A stretch of DNA of 64,000 nucleotides, from positions 32,083,346-32,147,345 of the forward strand of contig CM046350.1 of the NCBI GenBank assembly GCA_025403435.1, in the 5' to 3' direction. The translations under genes were made by a program, and so were the position numbers. The notes beneath the pieces are model-generated. The model was given only the letters and a program-made list of their open reading frames with translations, was not told the DNA's origin and did not search any database. Positions 22,955-34,143 of this stretch are shown piece by piece (positions within the stretch are counted from its first letter, which is position 1; each line of letters starts with the position of its first letter). Origin of the DNA: Artocarpus heterophyllus. Lineage: Eukaryota; Streptophyta; Magnoliopsida; Rosales; Moraceae.

Positions 22955-24787
22955 ATGAGTGACGTCACTGACTCGCAAAACATAAGTGTTTCTTGGACGA
23001 AAAGCAATTCAGAGGGTAGCTCATCCACCGATCATGTCGACATCGAGGGTGTGTCCCTAGAATGGGACAGGGCTAGTCGGCTCGAACAAATTCTAAGGGT
23101 CGACTCCCAAACTATTCCCGAGCAGGAATTCCTGAACCTACTAGATAGGGAGGGGCCGATCAGGCCATGCAGGGAGCAGGACCCTTACACCAGGGCAGCA
23201 ACAGCTGGTTTCTTCCGAGTTAGTGCCTAGGAGAGAGCCGAACTTCATGCGGCAGGTGATGTCTCGAGTACATCTGGCCCAGATCCTGAAGCCCCAGTTC
23301 AAGTAGAGGGCGTAATAGCGGTGGATGTTTTCCACGAAGAGCGGGTGGCCGAGGAGGTCGAGGAGGTAGGGTAGCCCGAGATCAAAGAGGACGAGCGGGT
23401 CTGAATAACACGGGTCTGGGGGGTGACCGCGTATAAGGTGAAACAGCCTGGACAGACCTCAGCAGCAGCGTATACCAGTGCTATCATAGAGTCTCGGCTA
23501 GAGGATCTTCATGCCGAGTTTGACATCTTGGACGACGTGATTCTCTTTTTGCTCGAGGAAAATGATTCTCCACTGGAGCCGCCCGAGGGATGTATAATGC
23601 TCTATGTGGAGTTCTTTAAGGTGGGGTTGTGCCTTCCATTCCACCCATTTCTGCGCCAGGCACTCAACGACTTTAGGTCGCTGATCGGGATGTACGTGCC
23701 ATGGAAGTACCACCGGGCCACTGAGATGCCGTTGGAAGCTTTGAAGCAAGTGTTCAAGATGAAGAAGCTTCCTCGACAGTCTGAATGGTATTATGACACC
23801 GGCTTCAAGAAGGATTTTATCCTAGGCAATCCCGACTCTGACAAACTCTGGAAGTATGAGTGGTTCTACGTCAGGGGCAACTATCTTGCCTGAGCTGGTG
23901 AGGCCGTACCTGGTGACCAACACGTGCTGAGGATGTTCGAACAAGGGCACGTGTGGTCCAAGAGGCCTTGGGCAACAAGTTGCATGATCAGTGCCATAGA
24001 AGACCTATTCGAGAAGCCAGAGCCGACCAAGAAGCATTCCTTCCTTCTCGGGAAGGAAACTCTTTCCCGTTATGGCTGGTTCGGGGAACCCAACGAAATA
24101 AATCCCCCATCAGTCCACCCTACCCGGTCTACCAGGCAGGTCACAGTCGTAAGGCCCGGTGCCAGAGACATTCCGGGGCCAAGCACTTCCCGATTTGGGT
24201 GGCCGATGAGGGGGCCATCATCATCCATTCCTAAGGACTCGTCGAGTGGCTCCTTCGCTGCGGGGCCACCCGTGATAGATGAGGACCTCGAGGACGTGAT
24301 TGGCTCATTTACCCATCTTGGAAACTCCAGATCGGAGGTCAGTCCTATGTTTTTTGTTTTGTTGCTTGTTTGTTTTGTACCGACTTGATTTTAACTTGGG
24401 AATCTCTGGCTTACAGAGATGTCTTCACAGCCGAGCAGCGCTGCTGAGAGACGGGCTCTAATGGAGAGCCCCAAGAAACAGAAAGGCAAGGCCATGGATG
24501 TCGGGAGGAAACATAAGAGGACTCCGAGGATGGAGCTTCCTCCCTGACCCGAGTAGATTCCTGTTATGGTCCAAGAGCCACCATCCCAGCCTTTGCGGAC
24601 CAGGGCTTCATTAGAGGAGACACCGACCGAGGAGACGGTAGGGGCTTTAGAAGATCTTCAAAGGAGATGCCCCGATTATTGTGGAGTCACCCTGGAGCAT
24701 CTCAGGGATATGATGCCCCAAGATGACTTCTTCATAAACCTTTAGAGGGAGGACTTTCAGAGCCTGTGCAATACGGCTGTCCACGTA
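22955..24787 (+). pseudogene. T2 antisense ORF, 3' truncated
   Basis: Starts MSDVTDSQNISVSWTKSN and runs 91 codons to a TAG that replaces CAG. The next block (23423-23893) has ESRLEDLHAEFDILDDVILF, LPFHPFLRQALNDF, MPLEALKQVFKMKKLP, EWYYDTGFKKDFIL and WKYEWFYVRGNYLA. A third block (23924-24337) has FEKPEPTKKHSFLLGKETL. The layout resembles plant 'putative gypsy type transposon' proteins of unknown function. After the intron at 24338 the basic exon starts MSSQPSSAAERRALMES. It is cut near 24787, where RNase H sequence of the opposite strand begins; the coiled coil seen in T1 is lost. Confidence 0.78.
24338..24416 (+). other. Intron-like gap in T2 aORF
   Basis: ggag|GTCAGTCC ... ggcttacAG|agatgtcttc, 79 bp. 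It is T/G-rich and holds stops, while both flanks are coding-like. T1 has the same interruption at 6100-6187. Confidence 0.6.
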
Positions 24788-24793
24788 GGCCAT

Positions 24794-25490
24794 CTAGGTG
24801 GTTTCGAGATCCTTGGCTACACTTGCTACTTCCTTGACGATGCTGGGCTCGGCAAGCTTTTCAATGGGTATCGAGGTAAGGTCGCTGTCACAAAGGCCCG
24901 AGGCTAGCCAGGCAAGGGCATTGGCTTTGGAGTTCTCTGACCGAGGGATTTGCTTGAAAGAGTAGGACTTAAATTGTCTAAGCAATTGCTTGACTTCTTG
25001 TAAGTATGCAGCCATTGAGCCTGCTCGGGCCTAGAATCCCTCTGTAACCTACTAAACGACAAGCATAGAATCGTTGTTGATGATTATGCGGTCCACTCCG
25101 AGGTCTCTGGTGATTCAAAGTCTGGCCAAAAGTGCCTCGCATTCTGCCTCCTTGTTAGAGGCCTTGAAATCAAATCGAAGAGCGTAGATAGTCTTGTATC
25201 CATCCAGGCTTATTAAAATCAGCCTGGCTCCTGATCCGTCGATACATGAGGATCCATCGACATAAAGCCTCCATTCTGATTCTAAGGTAGTGCTATCCTC
25301 GCTACAGCCGGGTGCATCTGGCACTTCAATGGGAGACTTCTCGGCCGGCGGCGTGGCCTGTTCAACATCCGTGAACTCAATGATGAAGTCTGCCAGGGCT
25401 TGGGCTTTAATGGCAGTCCTTGGAACAAAGTGCACATCGTATTGGCCGAGCTCTACCGACCATTTGGCCATACGGCCCGATATCTCTAGG
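24794..25490 (-). pseudogene. T2 RNase H
   Basis: Minus strand shows WRLYVDGSSCIDGSGARLIL (first catalytic Asp), ALRFDFKASNKEAECEALL (Glu) and QIPRSENSKANALAWLAS toward the C-terminus. MAKWSVELGQYDVHFVPRTA marks the RT-RH junction. A stop and frame change lie near 25020-25110. No integrase follows: the next sequence is the truncated aORF. Confidence 0.88.
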
Positions 25491-26335
25491 CTCTACAGCA
25501 CTTGCCGAAGAGGAAACTTGGTCAGGACCTTTATGGTATGGCCCTGAAAGTACGGCCTTAACTTGTGAGTCGAAGTAATTAGAGCGAAGGCCAACTTCTC
25601 GAGGGGCGGGTACCGTTCCTCAGTGCCCTAGAACACATTGCTGGTATAATAGATAGGCTTTTGGGTTCTGTCCTCATCTCAGACTAAGACTGAGCTAACG
25701 GCTTTCTCAGACACGGCTAGGTAAGCAGTCAAAACCTCACCAGGTAGAGGTTTAGATAGGAGAGGGGGTGTGGCTAAGTACATCTTAAGGTTTTCAAAAG
25801 CTTCCTCACAGTCCCTACTCCATTCAAACCTCCCCTTGAGTGCCTTAAAAAATGGGTGGCACTTGTCAGTAGCCCGGGAGACGAACCTTGAAAGGGCCGC
25901 TACCATACTAGTCAGCCGCTGAACATCCTTTACGATCTGAGGAGAATAAATGTCAATAATTGCCTGGGCCTTTGCTGGGTTGACCTCGATGCCTCATTAG
26001 TTGACCAGAAATTTGAGGAATTTGCCCGAGCTTACACCAAGCGCACACTTTGATGGGTTAAGTTTCATTCCATATTCCCAGAAAATATCAAAGCTTGCTA
26101 GGAGGTCGGCCATGTGGTCTTCTACTCGGATAGATTTTACTAGCATGTCATCCACATAGACCTCCATTGTTTTTCCAATCAACCGAGCAAACATTTTGTT
26201 GACATGATGCTAGTATATAGGCCTGGTATTTTTTAGCCCAAAAGGCATCACCACGTAGCAGTATAGGCCCTGGTCAGTAATGAAAGCTGTCTTTACTTGA
26301 TCTTCCTTAGCCATTCTTATCTGATTACACATCCT
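25491..26335 (-). pseudogene. T2 reverse transcriptase, partly deleted
   Basis: Thumb FVSRATDKCHPFFKALKGRF, FEWSRDCEEAFENLKMYL and the catalytic box EVYVDDMLVKSIRVEDH (YVDD codons 26147-26158) are present. Upstream of about 26330 the sequence jumps from palm to PR-RT linker, so the finger/palm part that carries the first catalytic Asp (CIDY...DAYS in T1) is missing. Confidence 0.88.
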
Positions 26336-27200
26336 GATATTCAGTAAGAAGATTTTCCAGGTCTGCCTGGACCTCAGGTCTTAGCTGGGATCCGAGTTGG
26401 ACGGTAGGTTCAGACCTTATGGGGTCTAAGGGGAACGACACCAAGTCCTCGACCGGGGTAGCCCTCACCTCTTCCTTGGGCAGTCTGGGGTTAGGATCAA
26501 TAGCATCTTAGGGTCGGGTCGGCGGTTGGATTCACCTCGTCGAACAAATATATTGCCGAGACGCTTAGATGTTGAGCTACCACAGACCTTACGGCATTGG
26601 CATAGCAAGCTTGGAAATCCTTCTAGGATGAGCAGATTACTCTGACCCCGTCTTGCATCAGGAACTTCATGGCCAAGTGATACGTGGAGACCACAGCCTT
26701 CAAAGCATTTAGAGTCGAGCGGCCGATGATGATGTTATACTAAGAAGACTTGTCGACGACTAAAAAGTCGACGACCCGAGTGATTCGAGCAGCCCCATCT
26801 CTGACGGTCACAGGCAGGCTGACTTTCCCCACTGCTCGAACACATTCTCCCGCGAAGCCATAAAGTGGGGTTTGGACCGGGAACAAAGGGGCATTGCTGA
26901 TTTTCAGTCTATCAAAGGCTTGTTTAAAGAGGATGTCGACTGAGCTACCGTTGTCAATCAAAACCCGCTATACTACGTTGTTGGTGATGGGCAGCTGGCA
27001 CACAAGAGCATCATTATGCGGATGGATCAGCCGGTCTGCTTCCTCCTCGGTGAACGTGATCGAGATATCCTTTTGACGGCATATCTTGTTAACATACGTG
27101 GACATGTTTATGAATTCATCTCGTCCGATCAGCCGAGCTTCTCTAACATATGATCGTCGCCCACTCAACGTGTCCCGGTTATAGGCCCACCGAAGATCAT
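26336..27200 (-). pseudogene. T2 protease and linker to RT
   Basis: ITFTEEEADRLIHPHNDALV, VMIDNGSSVDILFKQAFDRL with a DNGS active site, and RITRVVDFLVVDKSS. The intact line across DGAARITRV marks the point where C1 split T1. A stop lies before the Met of the 73-codon block. Confidence 0.85.
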
Positions 27201-28830
27201 ATGGATGACGTTTGGGGATTCTAAGGTGTTCTCAGCGTCGGTTCACAAGCGATTCGGTACGTCTCAGCTCAACGGATTGTTTCTCCCCGAGGTAGTACCC
27301 GGGATTATAACTCGCTCAACAAATTCTCTTAAATGACCTTCTTGGACAAGCCTTTCAATTTGGTCCTTCAGTTGGATGCACTCGCGGGTGTTGTGCCCCA
27401 CATTCTTATGAAACTCGCAATACCTCGCTTGATCCCGCTTCGCTTTGCTACCCCTAAGCTTGGGCGGTGGTCCTAGCAGGTTCCTGCTACCTACCTGCAC
27501 GAGCACCTTGTCGATGTTTGCCACCAAAGGTGTGTAGCTTTGAAACCTACCGGTTGGCCCTTTTGGCTTCTCAGACTTCTCCTTCTTCTGCTTCTTGCTC
27601 TGCTTGATAGAGTTCTGCTCTGGCACCTTCTTTTTCTTATCTTTCTTTGTTTCGCTTGAGCCGGCCTCTTCCCTATGCCTTTTCATGTATTTGGCGGCGT
27701 TGACATACCTCTGGGCATAGCCGAGCATTTGAAAAAACGTGTTTGGCTGCTTGAATGCCAATGACCAGGTCAGCTTTTCGTCTCAGAGGCCCCCTACAAA
27801 GATGTGTTTAAGGGTCTCGTCTTCGACGTGCTTGACCTCTAGAGCTGCCCGAGTAAACCGATTAATGTAATCTCGGACATTGTCGTCCCCTTGCTTGACG
27901 ACATATAGATATGTAATCTCTTTCTGCCTCATTTTTGTTGTAGAAAATGCCGATGAGAAGGCCTCCTCTAGTTTCTAAAAAGAAGAGATCAAGGATGGCT
28001 CGAGCCTTCGAAACCATTGCCAAGTAAGTCCGATCAGGGTCAGCAAGAAGGCTTTGCACATCGCCGCGTCATTGGCATTTTGGAGGAGCATGTGTCCTCA
28101 GAATAGTTCGACATGCTCATCCGCATCTGCCGTTTCGTCATAGGCTTTGATCTGTGGGACCTTAAACTTGGGCAACATAGGAGCCCACATGATGGTGTTT
28201 GGGAAGGGTGGGTCTAAGGCTCCTGCCTCGTCCAGGGTAAAGCGGTTGTTCTAGATCTCATCGATTTGACGCTGTCAAATCTGGCAACTATTTATGTCTT
28301 CGGGCAGTTTGACCCTATAGGGTACTCCGCCCTCGACACGATCACTAGCCCCGTGCTGGCGATTTCGACGCTCTTCCCTGTGGTGCCCGAACGAGTCAAA
28401 CACCAAGGCCTGGGATCCTTGAGGAGATGGTGGCCGTGTTGCCAAGGGCCGAGGTAGCCTTCTTGGACCAATCGATTATTGGCCAAGGTACCACGTGTGG
28501 ACCCTCTTGAGAGTTCAAAACTGGTCTTTTCACCATCGATCGCATCCCGTCCTACCCGACCTCCGACCTGGTCAACTACGGCCGAAGGTGTTAGAGCAGG
28601 CGCGGCCTAGCATTGAGCCTGTTGGGTGTGCTACTGAGTTAGGATCTGGACTGCGTTCGTAAGTTCTCGGATTGGATCTTGAGCCACGGGGTCCTCTGCC
28701 TGCCCGACCCTGGCCATGCTACCCTACCCCCCAGACCGAGATCTTGTGGCCCAGGGGCAACCCTTAAGCCTACCAGTGTTCAGCTGTCGATTTCTTGCGT
28801 CTCCCGACCCCTCCTATCGGGCAGCATCGT
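27201..28830 (-). pseudogene. T2 gag
   Basis: The start is near 28710 on the minus strand (MARVGQAEDPVAQDPIRELT), aligned with T1 MARAEQVNDPIAQDPIRERT. The central capsid region is broken by stops. The C-terminal 165-codon block (27264-27761) has MLGYAQRYVNAAKYMKRHRE, a Lys-rich segment and the knuckle-like RYCEFHKNVGHNTRECIQ. Gag packages the RNA. Confidence 0.85.
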
Positions 28831-28905
28831 CTCTAACATTCCCTCATGTTACCATTTCGGATCTTGCAGGTGATGTGGCTGGTATTGAATGAAGGCATAG
28901 GTGCC

Positions 28906-28922
28906 CTCCTTCTAATGCCAAA
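28906..28922 (-). other. T2 primer binding site candidate
   Basis: Minus strand just inside the 5' LTR reads TTTGGCATTAGAAGGAG. T1 has the related TTTGACGCTAGAAGGAG at its own LTR edge. A TGG start fits a tRNA CCA end, but I cannot assign the tRNA. Confidence 0.5.
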
Positions 28923-28923
28923 A

Positions 28924-29479
28924 CGTTGATGTTTATCGTGATCCGGTGTTGGATCAACACCGGCGTACCTACCTGGCCCATCGTACCTGCCATAAGAGGA
29001 GGGGGGCTTCAGAGGTAAGAGTAAGATTCCGGTCAAGGGCTCTCCGATGCTCAAGGTAAGGGTTGCTTGACAGAGGACGGGAGCTTGTTAGGTGGGAAGG
29101 AGTCTCTCTCTCTTTAGAATGCAATAAATGCATCCTATTTATAGGTTACTACTTGGACCAAGTGTCAGACGAGTTTTGCCCACAACTTGGGTGTCACATC
29201 ACGGCATATCAAGCAGCAGGTGACAAGTGTCACGTCCCCCCGTCGACGGATTAAGCGAGTAGTAGTTTGCTTTTGAGTGAGACTAATCTGACCCAAGCTA
29301 GTGCGGGATCTGAGGTGGCATCTTGCTTAGGATGCAGCCTCGGAGGCATCGAGAAGCACCTCGGACCGTGCTCATGTTGCGTTGGGGTCGATAGCATGCT
29401 CCTTGGAGGCTTTGTCGAGCTATTTAGCCGACCATCGAAGTTTGTCTTCTCAGCGGTGGAGCTGAGCTCACCCTCAACA
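28924..29479 (-). repeat. T2 5' LTR
   Basis: cgttgatg to cctcaaca, 556 bp. It is shorter than its partner because two internal segments present at 21936-22570 are missing. The minus-strand TATA is tatttata at 29136-29143. Confidence 0.88.
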
Positions 29480-30800
29480 ATCTGACTTCACCTTGCTACC
29501 CTTTAGATTGGGTAGCGGTACTAGCAGGTTCTTGCCGCTTACTTGGACAATCAATGGTTGCCACCAGTTGTATGTAGCTTTGAAATTTTTTGGTCGGTGT
29601 CTTTGACTTTTCGGGTTTCTTTTCCCTCTTTTGTTTCTTGCTCTGCTCGGCATTGTTCTGTTCTGGTGCCTTCTTTTGCTTCTTTTCTATCCTCATCCCA
29701 CTAGGGCTAGCCTCCTCCCTGCGGCTTTTCATATATTCTGAGGCATCGGCGTACCTCTATGTGTAGCCAAGCATCTGTGAAATCATGCTCGGCTGCTCAA
29801 AGGCCATGACCAAGTGAGTTTTTCGTCTTGGAGAACCCCTACAAAAATGTGCTTGAAGGTCTCGTCTTTGATGTGTTTGACCTCAAGAACTGCTTGAGTA
29901 AACCGATTGATGTAGTCTTAGACGTTGCTGTCTCCCTACTTGATGGCGTATAGGTGGGTGATCTCCTTTCTCCTCATCTTCGTCATGGAGAAAGCTAGCA
30001 AGAAGGCATCGGTGAGTTGCCGGAAAGAAGTGATAGAGAAAGGCTCAAGTCACCGGAACCATTGCCAAGCTGGTCCAGTAAGTGTCAATGAAAAGGCCTT
30101 GCACATCGTTGCGTCGTTGGCATTCTAAAGGAGCATGTGTCCTTGGAACAACTCAACATGCACATCAGCATCTGTGGTCACATCATAGGCCTTGATTTGT
30201 GGGACCTTGAATTTGGACGGCATAGGGGCTCGCATTATAGCATCAAGAAATGGTGGGTCCAGGGCTTCTACATCATCTAGGCCGAAGCGGTTGTTTCGAA
30301 TCTCATCAATTTGGCACTGTAACTCCTAGAACTGGTGACTGTTTGTATCCTTGGACAGTTCAACCCTGTAGGGTGCTTTTCCCTCCACGCGGTCACCTTC
30401 CTCAGGTTGGCGATTCTGGTGTGCTTCTCCCCGGCGCCCTAGTCGGCCCAATATGGATGCTCAAGAACCTTAGGGTGATAGAATCTGTGCTACTTGAGGA
30501 CCAAGCCAGCCTTCTTGGACAAGCTTATTATTAGCCAAGACGCCATGTGTTGAGCCTCCAAGTGCTCTAAATCAGCTTCATTAGGGTCGGCAGCATCCCA
30601 TCCTACTCGACCTCTAGCCTGGTCAGCCGGGGCTGGAGGTAGGAAGCCAGGTACAGCCTGACACTGTGCTTGTTGCGTGAGCTGCTTTGTGAGAATCTGA
30701 ACAGCATTTGTACGCTCTCGGATTGGGTCTTGGGCAATTGGATCATTCACTTGCTCAGCCCTGGCCATGCTTCCTTGTCCCCCGGACCAGGACATTGTAG
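29480..30800 (-). pseudogene. T1 gag, N-terminal and central part
   Basis: MSWSGGQGSMARAEQVNDPI begins at 30795. The central region aligns with T2 gag but is shifted by frame breaks. The block 29496-29732 (MKSRREEASPSGMRIEKKQK, KKFQSYIQLVATID) is the basic linker before the knuckle at 21761-21935. T2 separates the two. Confidence 0.85.
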
Positions 30801-30959
30801 CCAGAGGGCACCTCTATGCCTAACCTGATTTTGGTGCCGGTTTCTAGCATCTCTTGACCCCACCTGTCGGGCAGCGTCATGTTAGCGGTCCCTCGAGTTA
30901 CTATCTCTGTCCTCAAAGTTGATGTGGCTGGTGTCTTTAAGCGAAGGCATCGGAGCTCT

Positions 30960-30975
30960 CCTTCTAGCGTCAAAA
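30960..30975 (-). other. T1 primer binding site candidate
   Basis: Minus strand reads TTTTGACGCTAGAAGG directly after the 5' LTR. It is conserved with T2 apart from a few substitutions; the primer tRNA is not assigned. Confidence 0.5.
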
Positions 30976-31606
30976 TGTTGATGCTTGCCAAGGTCCGGTG
31001 TCGAATCAACACCACGTGCGGCTGTGCACAGTGCTCAGCTCTTCCTGATTTGCCTCTGCCCGATTGAGTATGCCTGCAACAAGATGAGGGACGCTTCAGA
31101 GGTAAGAGAAAAGGCTCAGTCAATAGACAAGGGCTCTCTGATACTCAAGGTAGGGGTTGCTCGGTAGAGAACAAGAGCTTGTTAGGTGGGAAAGAGCATG
31201 CATGCCAGTATGCAATAAATGCGTCCTATTTATAGGCCACCACTTGGACCAGGTGTTAGGTGGGTTTTGCCCACAACCCGGGTGTCACATCAAGGCGTGT
31301 CAGGTGGTAAGTGACAAGTGTCATGTCCCTCGGTCAATGGATTGGCCTCCATCAGACGGTGAGTTTTTTGCCATTTGTTGGCCTATGATGACGAGTAACA
31401 GTCCACTTTGAAATGAAAATAGTCCACCCGAGTTGGTACATAGTCCGAGGAGGCAACCTATTGAGGTGCAACCCTAAGAAGCACCTCCGACAGGACTTCC
31501 TAGATCATCTGGGTCAGTAGTATACTCCCTGGTAACTCTGCCGAGCTGTTTGGCCGACCACCTAGAGTACGGCTCCTCGGAGATGGCACCGAGTTCACCC
31601 TCAACA
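30976..31606 (-). repeat. T1 5' LTR
   Basis: tgttgatg to cctcaaca, 631 bp, followed by target duplication cactt (31607-31611). The minus-strand TATA is tatttata at 31227-31234. Confidence 0.93.
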
Positions 31607-31611
31607 CACTT

Positions 31612-32480
31612 CTTGGTCCATTCATATTTAACTACTTTCTGTGTAAGGGCAGTGAGTGGTGCTGCGAGTCTAGAGAACCCTTCCGCAAAACGTCGATAAT
31701 AGCCCGCTAGACCGAGGAAACTTCTGATCTTGGTAACACTTTTCGACGTAGGCCACTTATTTACTGCTTCTACCTTTGAAGGGTCAACAACGACTCCATC
31801 TTGTAAGACCACATGTGCTAAGAAATGAACTTTTTCTAGCTAAAATTCATATTTTGAGAAATTGGCATACAATTGATGCTTCCTCAGCAACTGCAGTGCA
31901 AGCTTTAAATGTTCCTCATGCTCTTATGGTGTTCTTGAGTAAATCAAGATATGGTCGATGAAAATGATGACGAACTTGTCAAGGTAGTCCTTGAAAATCT
32001 GGTTCATAAGGTCCATAAATGCTACCGGAGCATTAGTCAGTCCAAATGACATGACACAAAACTCATAATGCCCATATCGCGTTCGAAACACCGTCTTTGG
32101 CATGTCCTCCTCTTTAACCCAAAGTTGATGATACCAGAACGTAAATCGATCTTTGAAAATACTGTTGCTCCCTTCAATTGATCAAATAGATCATCAATTC
32201 TCGTAAGTGGATACTTATTCTTAATCGTGACTTTGTTCAATTCTTGGTAATCAATACACATCCGTAACATTCCATCTTTCTTCTTGACGAATAATACAGG
32301 CGCTCCCCATGGGGAATGGCTCGGCCAAATAAACCTTTTGTCTAGCAATTCTTGTAATTGCACCTGAAGCTCTTTGAGTTCCCCTAGAGCCATACGATAC
32401 GGTGCTTTCAAAGTTGGGGCTGTACTTGGCGTCAATTGAATTTCGAATGAAATCTCCCGCTCCGATGGTAAGCTCGGTAA
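31612..32480 (-). pseudogene. G reverse transcriptase, N-terminal and palm part
   Basis: Motifs: [52 protein letters not shown] (first catalytic Asp) and [15 protein letters not shown]. The catalytic box at 31951-31962 reads FIDH instead of FIDD. The connection FLGLAGYYRRFAEGFSRLAA ends at the T1 insertion (YEWTKKC). The rest is at 3181-3652. A frame change follows KIDLRSG. Confidence 0.9.
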
Positions 32481-33010
32481 CTCGTTCGGAAACACGTCAG
32501 TGAATTCTTTTACTATGGGGATATTCTCTAGTCCTAATTGAGCTTCTTGTTCCTTGTTTACTAGATTCACTTGATAACTGGTGCATCTGCTCTCAAACAA
32601 TTTCATTGCTTTCAATGCTGAAATTATCGCCTTTGGAGCCCTAGGAATCTTCCCCGAATGCACGAATTTCTCACTTGTGGAAGGCTGAAACGTAACCTTG
32701 CGATGTTGGCAGTTGATCTTGGCAGTGTACTTTCCTAAGAAATCCATGCCCAAGATAACGTCATAATCTTGTATACCAGTTATTATTAAATCGATATACA
32801 ATTCTCTTCCACAAATGATGATGGGTACGTGACGTAACCAAAAATCAGAACTTAATACCTCCCTAGAGGGAAGTGCAGTTCTAAAAGTCTGTTCTATCCT
32901 ATCCCCTTTAGTTCCTATCTATTTAGCAAACTTAAGTGATACGAAAGAATGCGTTGCTCCAGAATCAAATAAAACATAGGCATCACTATTGGTAACAGAA
33001 AACTGACCTA
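32481..33010 (-). pseudogene. G protease
   Basis: Minus strand has VLFDSGATHSFVSLKFAK with the DSGA active site near 32960. [20 protein letters not shown] and [20 protein letters not shown] follow, the standard end of a gypsy aspartic protease, then the linker to RT. One TAG interrupts after KFAK. Confidence 0.88.
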
Positions 33011-34143
33011 TCACCACTGTTGGGGTTCCCGCATCATCCTCTTTCTTTGTATAGGCATAAATCCGTCCACTGGGTTCTGAATTATCCAAGCGTCCCTGAC
33101 TGATGCTAGGGCCTTCAATCTGCGCTTGGACTGCATGAAGTTAAGTTCCCTAGGGCCTTTTCTGACTCTGAGTATTTTGATTCTAGGGATTGGAGAAATA
33201 GTTTCTGGCATAGTGTCCTTCTTTGCCGCAGGGGAAGCACTTGTTGGTGCTAGCTTTACACTCTCCCGCATTGACCACAGAATGGTTTGTTATTCCCTCC
33301 ATCATTGATCCTCTTCTGGGGTTGTCCCTTTTGATTCTTTGGATTAATCATGTTCCATTTCCTATTATTATCGGTGTTGCAGTTACGTCCAACTACATGG
33401 CTCTAGGACTGCCCTTGATTCAGAACGCCTCCTTATCTTTTTGCTTGTACGGCTTGACTCTGTTTAGTTAAAACTTTTTCTTCCTTTTGAGCTTTAAAAA
33501 TCCTTGCTCTCTCCTCCTTATCACGGGCAATTCTAAACTTAGCTCTAGTAGCCCGTTCGATGTAATCCTCTACATCTTAAGGGGCTTGCCCTCCACTATC
33601 AACTACAGGGGCTATGTTGATTTGAAACATCTGTATTAATCTTCTTATCCACTCCTGATCAGTGGGTACTAGTTCGGGACAAAGTCGTGCTAATTGATTG
33701 AACCTCTTTACAGTGTCAGCCACTGACATGTTGCCTTGTTTAAAATTGTTGAATTCTTCTTGCTGGGCTGCCGTTGTTTCCACATTAAAATAAGCCCTTC
33801 CAAATTCTTCCACGAAATCTAGCCACGACATTTTATCTACATTCCTTCTACATTTTATCGACTCCCACCATCTCTTAGCATCCTTAGTGAGAGAAAATAA
33901 GGCACATAAAACTTTGTCACGGTCACTAAGCCTTATAAATTTCAAAACCCTCTCTATGCCAGTAAGCCAATCATCAGCTTCTAGTGGATTAGTAGATCTG
34001 TCAAATTTCAGGCCTTTCATCCATCGAAATTGTTCATAAAATTCAATAGCAAATGCTACTAGAGCAACAGGAACGACTGGTATGGCTGGTTCCGCTTGCT
34101 GAGGCGGTGGTACTGGGGGTGGCGAGTTCGCGAGTGCTTGAGG
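33011..34143 (-). pseudogene. G gag, central and C-terminal part
   Basis: The capsid-like Retrotrans_gag region (33577-34100) shows LEADDWLTGIERVLKFIRLS, DAKRWWESIKCRR, WLDFVEEFGRAYF and TVKRFNQLARLCPELV. A zinc knuckle KCFPCGKEGHYARNYF lies at about 33185-33240; the last Cys of CX2CX4HX4C is Tyr. A TAA near 33577 and frame changes separate the parts. Solo LTR S cuts off its N-terminus. Confidence 0.88.

Larger units (their letters stand above)
21936..29479 (-). mobile_element. Ty3/gypsy Tat-type retrotransposon T2, deletion derivative inserted in T1 gag
   Basis: LTRs 21936-22570 and 28924-29479 resemble each other more than those of T1 (shared tctctctc run). The internal order matches T1, in the same orientation, but the integrase, the end of the aORF and part of the RT palm are deleted. 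The flanks atccc (21931-21935) and atctg (29480-29484) are an imperfect target duplication. The T1 gag reading resumes on both sides. Confidence 0.9.
3653..31606 (-). mobile_element. Ty3/gypsy Tat-type retrotransposon T1 inserted in G
   Basis: LTRs 3653-4293 and 30976-31606 start tgttgatg and end tcaaca, with an exact 5-bp target duplication cactt at 3648-3652 and 31607-31611. On the minus strand the order is 5' LTR, PBS, gag, PR, RT, RNase H, INT, with a plus-strand antisense ORF between INT and 3' LTR. That layout is known from Tat-lineage elements. C1 splits its protease and T2 splits its gag. The coding regions are degenerate. Confidence 0.92.

Noticed and set aside
22955..23893. Plus-strand ORFs as a host gene
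   Set aside because: The same frame occurs at the same place in T1, between PPT and the pol genes of both elements, so it belongs to the transposon.
23953..24234. 93-codon ORF overlapping the T2 antisense ORF
   Set aside because: Alternative frame of the aORF; T1 conserves the other frame.
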